64,000 nucleotides of DNA from an uncultured bacterium (GTDB lineage: Bacteria; Muiribacteriota; Ozemobacteria; Ozemobacterales; Ozemobacteraceae): NCBI GenBank assembly GCA_937949615.1, contig CALEDQ010000013.1:1-64000 (forward strand), in the 5' to 3' direction. Below the pieces are notes generated by a model. That model was given only the letters and a program-made list of their open reading frames with translations. It had not been told where the DNA came from and made no database searches. The first letter of the stretch is position 1; each line of letters begins with the position of its first letter. A program made the position numbers and the translations under genes. Shown here piece by piece: positions 1 to 9,251 of the stretch.

Positions 1-93
1 CGAGTGCTTACGCAAAAATCTGGTCATGTGGGAGTGCCACCACGTGAACACTTACGAAAATTTTTTATTCGTTCTAACATTTTTCCTCCAGAG

Positions 94-190
94 ACTTAAC
101 GACTGTCGTGACCGGAAAAACGAAACGGGCATGGGCCTTGCTTCGCAAGGCCCGTGATCCGGCCGGTTTTTCCGCGTCGATGCGTTAGGT
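94..190. other. attC-like recombination site (putative integron cassette boundary)
   Basis: A 97-bp imperfect palindrome is bounded by ACTTAAC (94-100) and GTTAGGT (184-190). These fit the attC outer boxes RYYYAAC and GTTRRRY and are nearly complementary. Inside, after an unpaired spacer, the arms pair again (TCG, then CGGAAAAAC against GTTTTTCCG). The tip is a 9-bp stem GGGCCTTGC / GCAAGGCCC with a 3-nt loop (133-153). This is the nested layout of a folded attC. The boxes fit in either orientation. The minus orientation would place the site 53 bp after the stop codon of the neighbouring gene, as in a gene cassette. A plain transcription terminator is the main alternative. No integrase gene or second convincing attC is in the window. 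Confidence 0.45.
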
Positions 191-242
191 GAATTTTTTA
201 TCTTTCATCTTTTACCTTTCCCCAGTGCGAGGTCAGGAAATT

Positions 243-812
243 TTAGAAGCTTAAAAAAGCATGATATGCACGAATCATTCCCCAAATAAAAAAAACATAG
301 GAGGACAATCCCATGATGATACACAAAACGTTAACACCAAAGCCTGCTTTTTGTATTTTCTGCTTCTCGCTGCTGTACAGCCATTGGCTGAGATATGTGA
401 AGCCAGATGTCATTGTCATAACTAAAACGCCTATTAAAAAAGGAATTAATGAACTTGCAAACACACCAATGCAAGCTGGTTTGATTGCGGCCAAATGACC
501 AATAAATGCTAATAAAGCTACAGAGGCTCCGCCATTCATAAGGAAAGAAGTCCTAATCGCATTTTGTCCTAGACTTATAACAGAACGGAATAATTCTAAT
601 TGTGCCACGTGGTAGTTTTTATTTTGCTCGATAGCGAGCTGCAATTCAGCCTTATATCTTTCGAGTTCGACTTCAGAACTTTTTTCTGGCGGTGAGTTTT
701 GAACTTCATCAAAATATGTAATCAAGTTATCGCAATAAATTGCAGCAGTTCCCTTGTCTTTAATCCCCTGAATCAATTCTTTCATTTGTTTTGCAAATTG
801 CTGGGCGTTCAT
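243..812 (-). CDS. Hypothetical membrane protein, possible integron cassette gene
   Basis: The 189-residue protein has a charged helical N-terminal half (about residues 1-85, with coiled-coil character) and three hydrophobic segments near residues 88-107, 115-137 and 160-182. It is therefore probably an inner-membrane protein with a cytoplasmic N-terminus. The ATG at 812 follows AGAGGA at 5-nt spacing. The gene is clearly richer in A+T than everything from 1385 onward, and its stop lies 53 bp from the attC-like palindrome at 94-190. Small membrane proteins of this general build are common in mobile cassettes, but I cannot name a family or function. Acquired origin is inferred from composition and context. 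Confidence 0.7.
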   Translation of the reverse strand: MNAQQFAKQMKELIQGIKDKGTAAIYCDNLITYFDEVQNSPPEKSSEVELERYKAELQLAIEQNKNYHVAQLELFRSVISLGQNAIRTSFLMNGGASVALLAFIGHLAAIKPACIGVFASSLIPFLIGVLVMTMTSGFTYLSQWLYSSEKQKIQKAGFGVNVLCIIMGLSSYVFFIWGMIRAYHAFLSF

Positions 813-1384
813 TTTGTCCTCTTTGGTTCTTCAATTTTCAAATTCATTTTGGCAATAAGTTACTTTTTTAGAAGGTAGATTACACGAGTTATCATTTATT
901 TCATCACCCAAGAATTATGCAGAATCTGCATATTGGTTTAACTTTACATTTTGTTGGCAATAGCCTAAAGGCCTTTTTGCGGCGTGAATTTGGTGGGGTG
1001 AAAAAAGCGTTGCTGTGTGCATAGCTTTTTCTGTTTTTGAGAGGCTCGGTGGTTGGAGTGCCCCAAACGTTCCGCAGCCGGCAAAAGGCCCGTTGTTGTT
1101 GGTTTTATTTAAAAGTTGTGCAAAAGTATGATTGTTCAACGTATCTTCTCGTGACTGTTCTCATGAAATAGGCCCGAAGGGGCGTTTTTAATATGGGGTA
1201 ATTGTAACAAATACCTGCGGGTTTTACCAAGGGGTTTTGGTGAATTTGTTGGAAAAAAAGAAAAAAATAGTGATAAAGGCTTGGATTCCTGCTTCCGCAG
1301 GAATGACGTCACTCTATTCCTTTGGTTCCTTCGGCCCTTCGACTCCTTCGGCAGACTCAGGAACCGGGGCTCAGGGGCCGAATA
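813..1384. repeat. Gene-poor stretch with imperfect palindromes and small interspersed repeats
   Basis: I see no convincing gene here. Positions 970-1090 form an imperfect inverted repeat (GGCCTTTTTGC near 970-980 against GCAAAAGGCC at 1081-1090). An inner hairpin pairs AAAAAAGC at 1001-1008 with GCTTTTT at 1024-1030. A 74-codon minus-strand frame (915-1139) covers this structure and is probably a by-product of it. At 1172-1190 a short GCCC/GGGC hairpin is followed by GTTTTTA, resembling a terminator. At 1285-1304 lies a perfect palindrome ATTCCTGC-ttcc-GCAGGAAT, the core of a widespread bacterial intergenic repeat. At about 1329-1383 an inverted repeat pairs TTCGGCCC with GGGCCGAA, again of the dispersed-repeat kind. 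Confidence 0.5.
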
Positions 1385-3178
1385 TCAACCGACTTTGGCC
1401 AGGAGTTGGCGGAGGGTGGTGACGAAGGATTCCAGGTCGGCTGGGGTGTGGGCTTTTTGGCCGTAGAGTTCGGCTTCCAGGAGGCTGGCGGCGTGGCGGC
1501 CCTGGGTGGGGCGGACGTTGAGGCTCAGGCACAGGCGTTCGAAATATTCGGCGGCGGTTTCGGGGTCGTTGCGGGGGTGGCCGCGTTCTTTCATCAGCTG
1601 TGAAAAGCTGGCGAAAAGTTCTATCAGATCGAGGCCGGCGAGATCTGCGGCTGAAAGTTTCAGGCCTGGCTCCAGGAGCAGTTTTTGCTGTTCGTCGGGC
1701 ACCGGTTCTTCTTCGTCTTCCTGCTTCCTGCGCCGCGTGAGCAATTTGATCAGCCATTTCATCAGTCGTTCAAAATGGTTCCGGGCAGCATAGGGCACCA
1801 GAAGGCACAAAAGCCCGGCGATTATCGACTTCAGCAGATTTTTGAATGCTGATTTCTGCGCGGTCTGCTTTTTTTGCTCTTCCTGCCGCTGTTTTTCCTG
1901 TTGCTTCTTCTTGTGCTGCTCGAGACGGTTTTTGTCCGGCACAACCGTTCCGGGCGGCTGGGCTTCGGTAAGGTTGTCTTTGGGCACGTTGCCGGGGTTG
2001 CGTTCCGCTGTGTCTTCTTCCCGGGCCTCGCGGGTTGCCTGCTGGCGGTTTTTTTCCAGCTGTTGCTGCAGCTGTTCCTTCGTCGGCACCTTTGCCGCCG
2101 ACTGCTTGTCTTTCCTGCCTTCGGGCGTGCGGCCGGTGGCGATATCGATGGTTTTCCAGCCGTGTGTCGTCAGAACCTCGGCCCAGGCGTGCGCCATCGC
2201 ACCAGTCACCAGGTAGCGGCCTTCGCTGTAAAAGTCGCTGAAAAAGCCGCCGACCATGCGTGCCGGAATGCCCTTGAGGCGACAGAGCAAGACTACCGAA
2301 CCGGCGAAATGCTGGCAGTGACCCTGCATGCCGGTCGTGAGAAATTCCTGCACCGGGTGCAGCTCGGTGGTGCGCTTGAAATTAGCCTGGTAAACGCCTT
2401 TGGCCTGAAGAAATTCTTTGATTGCAAAGACTTTTTCGACCGGTGCAACGGCGGCGGTGGCTATGCCTTCGGCTATTTCCTGAATTTCCAGAGTGTCAAG
2501 CATGCCATAGGCAAGCAGCGGGTTCGACGGCAAAACCGTGGCGATTTCGTCAGTGGCAGCCAGCGGGGCCGGAGTTGCGAACCTGACCTCGAACTCGTCA
2601 CCGACCGCAATCGTCTGCTCAAGCCGAATGCTGCCGTCGAGCATCGCACAATAGGGCAGGGGCCCGCCAATTTCACCCGGAACCGGCGGGCAGGGCAGAC
2701 GCGCCTCGAAATTTTTATAAAATGTTATCCGGCAGATTTCCGGGGTGTGGGGTATGCCGGCCGGAATCGGTTCGAAGGCAAAATCAGGCCACGCACGGCC
2801 GGGCCAGCGCGAATTTTCGGTCGTCATGCCGTTTTGTGAAAAACATTCGGCCGTATCGACACGCAGGTAGAGACCCTGATCGGATTTGCGGCCGGGCACC
2901 TCGACCGCCATCAAAGTGGCGGCCAGCACCTCTTCTAATGTTTCCAGGGGTTTCTGTTCGACCGGCGCAAAGTCGAAGCCACCGGCGCTGTGCACGGTCG
3001 CGGCCTTTTTCGGGCGGGCGGCTTCGCCAGCCGTTTCCGGGCTGTCGGGCAGCCAGTAGTCTGAGAAAATATACAGCGACAGAACGTAGATAATCACGGC
3101 ACAGGCCAGCGATATGCCAAGCAGAGCATGCCCGATGGTGCGGTTTTCGGCGGCGGCAACCCGGATGTCGGTTTTCAT
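1385..3178 (-). CDS. Membrane-anchored transglutaminase-like protein (TgpA type)
   Basis: The 597-residue protein has an N-terminal membrane segment (about residues 18-40) and a periplasmic transglutaminase-like core. The catalytic triad is visible as Cys288 (GHCQHFAG), His330 (AHAWAEV) and Asp345 (TIDIATG). A Gln/Glu/Lys-rich linker follows (about 365-450), then a second membrane segment near 455-470 and a C-terminal DUF4129-like helical region. It belongs to the conserved MoxR-DUF58-transglutaminase gene set and is the last gene, with an ATGA overlap to the DUF58 gene. The set is thought to act in envelope protein maturation or stress. The substrate and reaction (crosslinking or proteolysis) are not known. 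It lacks the five-helix N-terminal membrane block of full-length TgpA. Confidence 0.85.
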   Translation of the reverse strand: MKTDIRVAAAENRTIGHALLGISLACAVIIYVLSLYIFSDYWLPDSPETAGEAARPKKAATVHSAGGFDFAPVEQKPLETLEEVLAATLMAVEVPGRKSDQGLYLRVDTAECFSQNGMTTENSRWPGRAWPDFAFEPIPAGIPHTPEICRITFYKNFEARLPCPPVPGEIGGPLPYCAMLDGSIRLEQTIAVGDEFEVRFATPAPLAATDEIATVLPSNPLLAYGMLDTLEIQEIAEGIATAAVAPVEKVFAIKEFLQAKGVYQANFKRTTELHPVQEFLTTGMQGHCQHFAGSVVLLCRLKGIPARMVGGFFSDFYSEGRYLVTGAMAHAWAEVLTTHGWKTIDIATGRTPEGRKDKQSAAKVPTKEQLQQQLEKNRQQATREAREEDTAERNPGNVPKDNLTEAQPPGTVVPDKNRLEQHKKKQQEKQRQEEQKKQTAQKSAFKNLLKSIIAGLLCLLVPYAARNHFERLMKWLIKLLTRRRKQEDEEEPVPDEQQKLLLEPGLKLSAADLAGLDLIELFASFSQLMKERGHPRNDPETAAEYFERLCLSLNVRPTQGRHAASLLEAELYGQKAHTPADLESFVTTLRQLLAKVG

Positions 3179-4493
3179 GCGGCACCTGCCATTCTGGTCG
3201 TTTCTTCTTTTTTGATCGGCAGCAGGCCGAAGTCGAGGTCTAGCTCGTTGAGCCGTTTGAGCAGATCTTCGCGGCTCAGCAGCACGTTCTGCCCTTCAGA
3301 GAACCTTGCCTGGCCCGAATCGTCGATGGCCCGGAACATCACCCTGGCGCCGCGCGCCTGCATGGTAAGCAGCGTGTGCACCACCGGCTCGATCGGCACC
3401 TGAATCGTCTGACTCAGGAAAATCACGATGCTGCCCGGGCCGGTCTTGCTCAGCGACAGGTCAAGAAGCGGCTGCAGGGTTTCTGATTCAGCCGGCTGCA
3501 GACTGGCGAGCAGTTCGGTCATGAAACCGTAAACCGGAACAGCAGTGTTCAGCCGCAGGCACTGCGGCTGATTGTCGATGCCGATAACAAATGCCGTGGG
3601 CAGGCCCCTCTGCTGCGTGGTTGACAGAATGGCGGCGGCGATGCGGAAAAGCCGCTTCATCGAATTGCCGAAGCCCTGGCCGCGAAGCTGCTGCCGGTCG
3701 GTGTGAATGACGACCAGCACGTCGGGCCGGCTGTCGCGTTCGAACTGTTTGATGACCGGGCGGCCGGTCTGGGCGGTTTTAAGCCAGCTGATCGCTCTGA
3801 TGTCGTCGCCGGGCGCGTATTCCTTGATGCCGAAGAAGTCCATGCCGTGGCCGGTCTGGCTCGAACGGCTGTCGCCCATCGGCGTCAGCGCGTTGTCTTT
3901 TACCAGGTCGAGATCATCGGGGGCCGGCGGGTTGAGCCAGACCTTGAGCGGGGTTTTGAGCGGCAGGGTCAGTCGGCTTTCGAAAAAGCCGAAGGGGTCC
4001 TGCACCGTTATTTCGAGCGGCCCGATCATGAAATCGCCGTAGCCGCGGTTGAGCGGGTTGGTGTAGCTGATGGTTGCCCGGCCGCTGCGGCTGAAATCGC
4101 GGTTGTTGAGATACATGTGCGGGCTCGACATGATATCGACCGCCGGAAAACTGTCGACGGCCCAGGCCGTGGCAAAGGGCAGGGGGCTTTTGTAGCACAG
4201 TTCGAGCTCGATGCTGATCGTTTCGTTTTCGAGGCAGGAAACGGGCATGGTGCGCTGCAGCAGCACAAAGCCGCGTTCGGTGGCTTTCAGATAAAACCAC
4301 GAAAAGGCGATTACGAATACCGGAATTAAAAGCAGCAGCAGGCCGCGCGGTTCAAATTGCAGATTGCCGAAAGTGAGAAACAGCCCGGCGACAAACATGT
4401 AAAAAAAACCGGCGCGGGTGCGACTGGCATGGATTTCGCAGAATTCACCCCCGGTATCGGGGTTGTCGTGTTCCTGCGGCTGCGGCGGCAGTT

Positions 4494-4497
<4 letters not shown>
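3175..4497 (-). CDS. DUF58 domain protein
   Basis: The 440-residue protein has two hydrophobic segments near residues 30-65 and a periplasmic or cytoplasmic beta-rich stretch. The C-terminal DUF58 region contains the family signature GDDIRAISWLKTAQTG (about residues 228-245), followed by a von Willebrand A-like fold (DVLVVIHTD). DUF58 proteins are almost always encoded beside MoxR ATPases and are presumed to be their substrates or partners. Here the start codon overlaps the moxR stop by 4 bp and the stop overlaps the transglutaminase gene start, so the three are translationally coupled. The metal-binding MIDAS residues of true vWA domains are not obvious. Function beyond the family is unknown. 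Confidence 0.85.
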
Positions 4498-5873
<1,376 letters not shown>

Positions 5874-5929
5874 GTTTCCCTCCGCGGTCGTTTGTGAGTC
5901 GGTTGTGAATTTGCCTTGAATAAATTGAA

Positions 5930-6814
5930 TCAGCGGCCCGGGTGCAGCTTTTTGCCGTCTGCGCCCCGGAACGTGACCGGAATTGATTCTTCAACGGGGC
6001 TGACCGGGGCATTTTTGAGCCGGAAAACCCTGAAATGCAGGTGCGGCGATGTGGAATACCCGACATCACCCGAAAGAGCAATCTGCCGGCCGGCCTTAAC
6101 CCGGTCGCCGGACTTGACTACGGCTGAATTCTGGCTGATATGGCTGTATTCGGCCATGGTTCCGTCATCGTGGAAAATAAGTATCTGGTTGGTGCGTTCT
6201 TTCCAGGCCGGGTCGGAAGAAAAGCCGGTAAAAGAATGCTGGACATGGGCGACAATACCGTCGCGCGCCGCCAGAACCGGAGTGCCGTTCGGCATATCCC
6301 AGTCGATCGAAAAGGCGAATTCGCCGAAGTGGCTGAAACTGCCGTTATAGCCCTGAACGACCGGAAACTGCCGCCCATCAGGAAAAGGCATGCGATAGAG
6401 GATGCGGTCATCGTGGCGGGCTTCGATACTGCCGATTTTCCAGTTCCAGTTGTTCTGCCAGCGGTAGCTGCGGCTGCGCTCTTTTCTGGCCGCTGAATAG
6501 GCCGGAACCGTTGCATTGGCAGCGACGACGATCGACAGCGGCATGGTTTTGTCGGTTTTCATGTTTTCGAGCTGCGGCGTGAAAACGACGGAAATCGGAA
6601 CAGGCATGTCGTTCCAGACTGAAAAAGACGCTTTGCCGGCCTTCTGGTCATGCTGCTGAATCACACACATGACCTGGCTGCCCAGTGAATTCTGCCCGTA
6701 ATAATATTCGGCGCCGGGAATCTGCGGCGGCGTGCCGGCAAATGCCCTGGTAGAAAGCATGACGAAAGCAGCAGGCAGCAGCAGGTGTTTGCTTAAGGCT
6801 TTAATAACGGTCAT
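5930..6814 (-). CDS. Secreted M23-family metallopeptidase
   Basis: The 294-residue precursor has a Sec signal peptide ending in RAFAG (about residue 27). The C-terminal LytM/M23 domain has metal ligands visible in FSHFGEFAFSIDW (His and Asp) and SPHLHF (second His pair). It also carries the family signature NGTPVLAARDG and a YSHI motif. Such enzymes cut peptidoglycan cross-bridges or stems in the periplasm. Of three in-frame ATGs, the one at 6814 is chosen because GGAGAG lies 7 nt upstream; 6829 has no ribosome site. It lies 57 bp downstream of the moxR start on the same strand, so it is not part of that operon but shares envelope themes. The active site looks complete. Confidence 0.85.
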   Translation of the reverse strand: MTVIKALSKHLLLPAAFVMLSTRAFAGTPPQIPGAEYYYGQNSLGSQVMCVIQQHDQKAGKASFSVWNDMPVPISVVFTPQLENMKTDKTMPLSIVVAANATVPAYSAARKERSRSYRWQNNWNWKIGSIEARHDDRILYRMPFPDGRQFPVVQGYNGSFSHFGEFAFSIDWDMPNGTPVLAARDGIVAHVQHSFTGFSSDPAWKERTNQILIFHDDGTMAEYSHISQNSAVVKSGDRVKAGRQIALSGDVGYSTSPHLHFRVFRLKNAPVSPVEESIPVTFRGADGKKLHPGR

Positions 6815-6913
6815 CTGCATTCTCTCCATATTTTATTGCCGGGCGGTTCTGGCTGTCGGTGTTCTGGCCGGGCGGCGACAACCGCCGCCCTGACCGTGAA
6901 ACCGGCGAAAAGC

Positions 6914-7408
6914 TCAGGGTTTGGCTTCGCTGCCGGCATCGGCAGACCCGGAAGCCGTCGCAGCATTGTTTCCCTGCTTGAAAGTGATTGTCTTGATCTG
7001 GGTGTAGTCGAGCATGGCTTCGACGGGCTTGCCTTCTTTGGCGTCGAGAACCATGCAGTCGAAGGTCGGCGAAGTCTTGTGGGTGGTGAGTTTGCCGAAT
7101 TTGAGGGTGTAGCTTTTGCCATCCCAGGTGGTGACGGTGTAGGCGTGGGTGCCGAGGTCGAAGGTTATCTTCTCGATGTCTTTGAATTCGATATAGTGCT
7201 TCTGGCTGCCTTCTGAGCCTTCGATGTAGCCTTCAGAATTGATGGCGCTGACTTTGAGCTCGCGGTCAGCGTCTTCGCCGGTCTGCTTTTTGTCGAGAAC
7301 GATCGTGGCCTCGATCAGCGGGCCATCACCGGGAAAGGCATAACCAGCTGTATTCAGCAGGGTGACAAAAATCGCGAGAACGCAGATGAAGAAGCGTGAC
7401 AGGCGCAT
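6914..7408 (-). CDS. Secreted protein of unknown function
   Basis: The 164-residue precursor has a clear signal peptide (MRLSRFFICVLAIFVTLL, cleavage near AGYA-FPG). The mature protein is beta-rich, with repeated short strands such as HYIEFKDIEKITFDLG and DYTQIKTITFKQG. It ends in a low-complexity Ala/Gly/Ser tail. The start at 7408 is chosen over the upstream ATG at 7444 because GGAGG sits 8 nt before it and the signal peptide begins there. The repeat-like FKDIEKITF / YTQIKTITF segments suggest a small two-repeat beta fold. I recognise no family. A sigma70 promoter lies just upstream (7463-7491). The next gene downstream is the M23 peptidase, with an 83-bp gap beyond the ATG cluster. Confidence 0.7.
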   Translation of the reverse strand: MRLSRFFICVLAIFVTLLNTAGYAFPGDGPLIEATIVLDKKQTGEDADRELKVSAINSEGYIEGSEGSQKHYIEFKDIEKITFDLGTHAYTVTTWDGKSYTLKFGKLTTHKTSPTFDCMVLDAKEGKPVEAMLDYTQIKTITFKQGNNAATASGSADAGSEAKP

Positions 7409-7462
7409 GGGTGAATCCTCCGGAATAGAATTTAAGTATGTCATAACATGTATCTGGCGAGA

Positions 7463-7491
7463 ATTATACCCGCAGACATCTCACAACTCAA
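7463..7491 (-). promoter_or_regulatory. Sigma70-type promoter for the secreted protein at 6914-7408
   Basis: On the minus strand TTGAGT (7491-7486) and a perfect TATAAT (7468-7463) are separated by 17 bp, about 55 bp before the start codon at 7408. Confidence 0.65.
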
Positions 7492-7600
7492 TCGGTAAAG
7501 CGCCGCCCGGCAAAATCAGGTGGCTTGCCTGAAAAGCGGGTTAACGGTGCCTTTTTAACATCTGCCCGGTCGTTGGGCGAAGTGACTGCGCCAAAACAGC

Positions 7601-8866
7601 TCAGGTGGTGGAATCGACGGTGGTAAAAATGGTGAATTCAGCTTTAAGCTCGGCCGGCTTTAACGAAAGATAGCAACTGTGATGATCATAAACGACAGTG
7701 TTATAAACCTCGCCGCTTTCCATCTGGCTCCAGTTGGTTTCCAAGCATTTACGGTTGTCGTTGTATGCAAGTGCGGGTCTGGAAAGCTCCTCGTCAGACA
7801 GAGTCAGCATTCTGCCCGGCAGGATCACCGCACTTTCAGGTCTGAGACATGTGTATTTACGATCGCCTGAATTGTAGCTGTCGGTATGTGCAAGCCTGGT
7901 GGTCACCCTGCATAGTTGCCCATTCAGAGCGATAGCCATTACGCCTTTTTTTCGGTTTATAAGGATGACGACCTCATATTTCACGCCGGCATGCTCGACA
8001 GCAGCAAGCCTGATCTGCTGAAAGTCTTTCTTTTGCAGCCAATCAACCGGCGGATTCGCAGCAAGCGCACTTTCGGGATCAGTCATCGGCTGATAATCCT
8101 GATACGGGTTCTCTTTCGGCATGAATTCAGCCATGTAATCCCTGAGGGGCGCAATGTGCTGTTTTTTCTCCAGCATCGATGGGTCCCAGCCACCAATTCT
8201 GAACAGTGCCAGCAAACAGCCTTCGCCGACTTCCTTGACCTCGTCGTCAGAAACTTTGCCGGCATCATAATCAAAGATCAACTGCTCATAAAGCTTCTGA
8301 ATTTTCGCGATTGTTTCTTTGCGCCCAGGCTTCTCGTCGCCCATATACCGGTAGCTGGCGATTTCAAGCGCCATGGCCTTCACTTCAAAATCCTCATGAT
8401 CGATAAATTCTACCGCCTGTTTCAGGGAAAGTGCGTCTGTCTTGTCACGCAATGGGCCAAGCTGCCTGGCGCAACGAAGCCGTTCTGCTTCTCTGGCATC
8501 AGCAGGTGTGTTTTTGTCTGCCGGGCTGAAAGAACCGGCACGCATCGAAAGCGGCACCTTGAATGGCACAGATTTGGCGGCGTTTTCTTCACGCCCGGAA
8601 CGGGAATTTGCCTGACGATTATGCCTCGAATTACACGCATGATTCCCGGAAACATATTTTTCAAAACCGGTTTCTCGTTTGCCATACAGCCAGCGTCCAA
8701 TTCTAAACATGGCATAAATAGCACCCCAGAAACAAAAAGAAAAGAAAAAGGCCTTCCAGAGCGGTTCCTGCTCAAAAACCACAAACGTCAGAATTGCCAG
8801 AACAAATGATACAAAGGCAAATCCCGCCAAAGTAAGCATGATCATTACATTTTTTATTGTACTCAT
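7601..8866 (-). CDS. Membrane protein of unknown function
   Basis: The 421-residue protein has two N-terminal membrane helices (about residues 8-30 and 36-58), a basic, low-complexity linker (about 65-110) and a soluble helical domain (about 125-235). The C-terminal part is beta-rich, about 250-421, with the segments VKYEVVILINRKKGVMAIAL and EVYNTVVYDHHSCYLSLK. The most likely layout is a cytoplasmic domain on a membrane hairpin. No catalytic motif or family is recognised. The gene is monocistronic: its 3' side ends 192 bp before the start of the 6914-7408 gene, and it is divergent from the ABC-F gene with a 385-bp intergenic region. Confidence 0.7.
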   Translation of the reverse strand: MSTIKNVMIMLTLAGFAFVSFVLAILTFVVFEQEPLWKAFFFSFCFWGAIYAMFRIGRWLYGKRETGFEKYVSGNHACNSRHNRQANSRSGREENAAKSVPFKVPLSMRAGSFSPADKNTPADAREAERLRCARQLGPLRDKTDALSLKQAVEFIDHEDFEVKAMALEIASYRYMGDEKPGRKETIAKIQKLYEQLIFDYDAGKVSDDEVKEVGEGCLLALFRIGGWDPSMLEKKQHIAPLRDYMAEFMPKENPYQDYQPMTDPESALAANPPVDWLQKKDFQQIRLAAVEHAGVKYEVVILINRKKGVMAIALNGQLCRVTTRLAHTDSYNSGDRKYTCLRPESAVILPGRMLTLSDEELSRPALAYNDNRKCLETNWSQMESGEVYNTVVYDHHSCYLSLKPAELKAEFTIFTTVDSTT

Positions 8867-9251
8867 GGAGAGATGTCTTTCCTCTCAGAAGCAATTACGC
8901 AGATCTGAAGCAAAAAGCCCGCCAGTCGCTTTGTTTTGCGGTCAGCTGCATCGCTATATAATACATAATTTCCTGAAATTTGGTTACTGTTTACGTGCCC
9001 GCCAGACAGCAACGCCATTTTGCGGCTACTTTGGGGTCTGTCGACTGGCTTGACCTGAAAAGCGGGTTCGGCTATAATAATGTCATTCCAACAGGAGAAA
9101 AGGGCTTGAGAAAGTAAGACTGCGAACGCTTTTAACCGTTTATTTTTTGCACGGTGCGTGTCGTCGCTGCTTTCGAAATTTTCAGATTTTGTTTCGTGTG
9201 CCTTTTTCGTGTTGACGCCCGCACCCTCCCGCTCTGTTCCGGAGGTTCTGC
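8867..9251. other. Divergent intergenic region with leader of the ABC-F gene
   Basis: No gene is visible. The region carries the promoter at 9050-9078 and about 165 nt of untranslated leader before the ABC-F start. A long leader is common for ABC-F genes that are regulated by ribosome-targeting antibiotics. A 9-codon frame (9080-9109) in the leader could be a short leader peptide, but it has no good ribosome site. Positions 9046-9067 repeat a 22-nt segment found at 7521-7542 (one indel). Confidence 0.4.
9050..9078 (+). promoter_or_regulatory. Strong sigma70-type promoter upstream of the ABC-F gene
   Basis: TTGACC (9050-9055), a 17-bp spacer and TATAAT (9073-9078) make a near-consensus promoter. 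Transcription would start near 9085. Confidence 0.75.

Noticed and set aside
936..942. GTTTAAC as the outer box of a second attC site
   Set aside because: No complementary box is found at the mirrored position across the nearby palindrome, so a second attC is not supported.
915..1139. A 74-codon minus-strand frame over the palindrome
   Set aside because: It covers an imperfect inverted repeat, has no good ribosome site and no family resemblance I can support. It is reported as repeat structure instead.
1237..1603. Several plus-strand frames starting near 1237-1322
   Set aside because: They translate dispersed palindromic repeats (the typical repeat-derived peptide WIPASAGMT) or run antisense into the transglutaminase gene.
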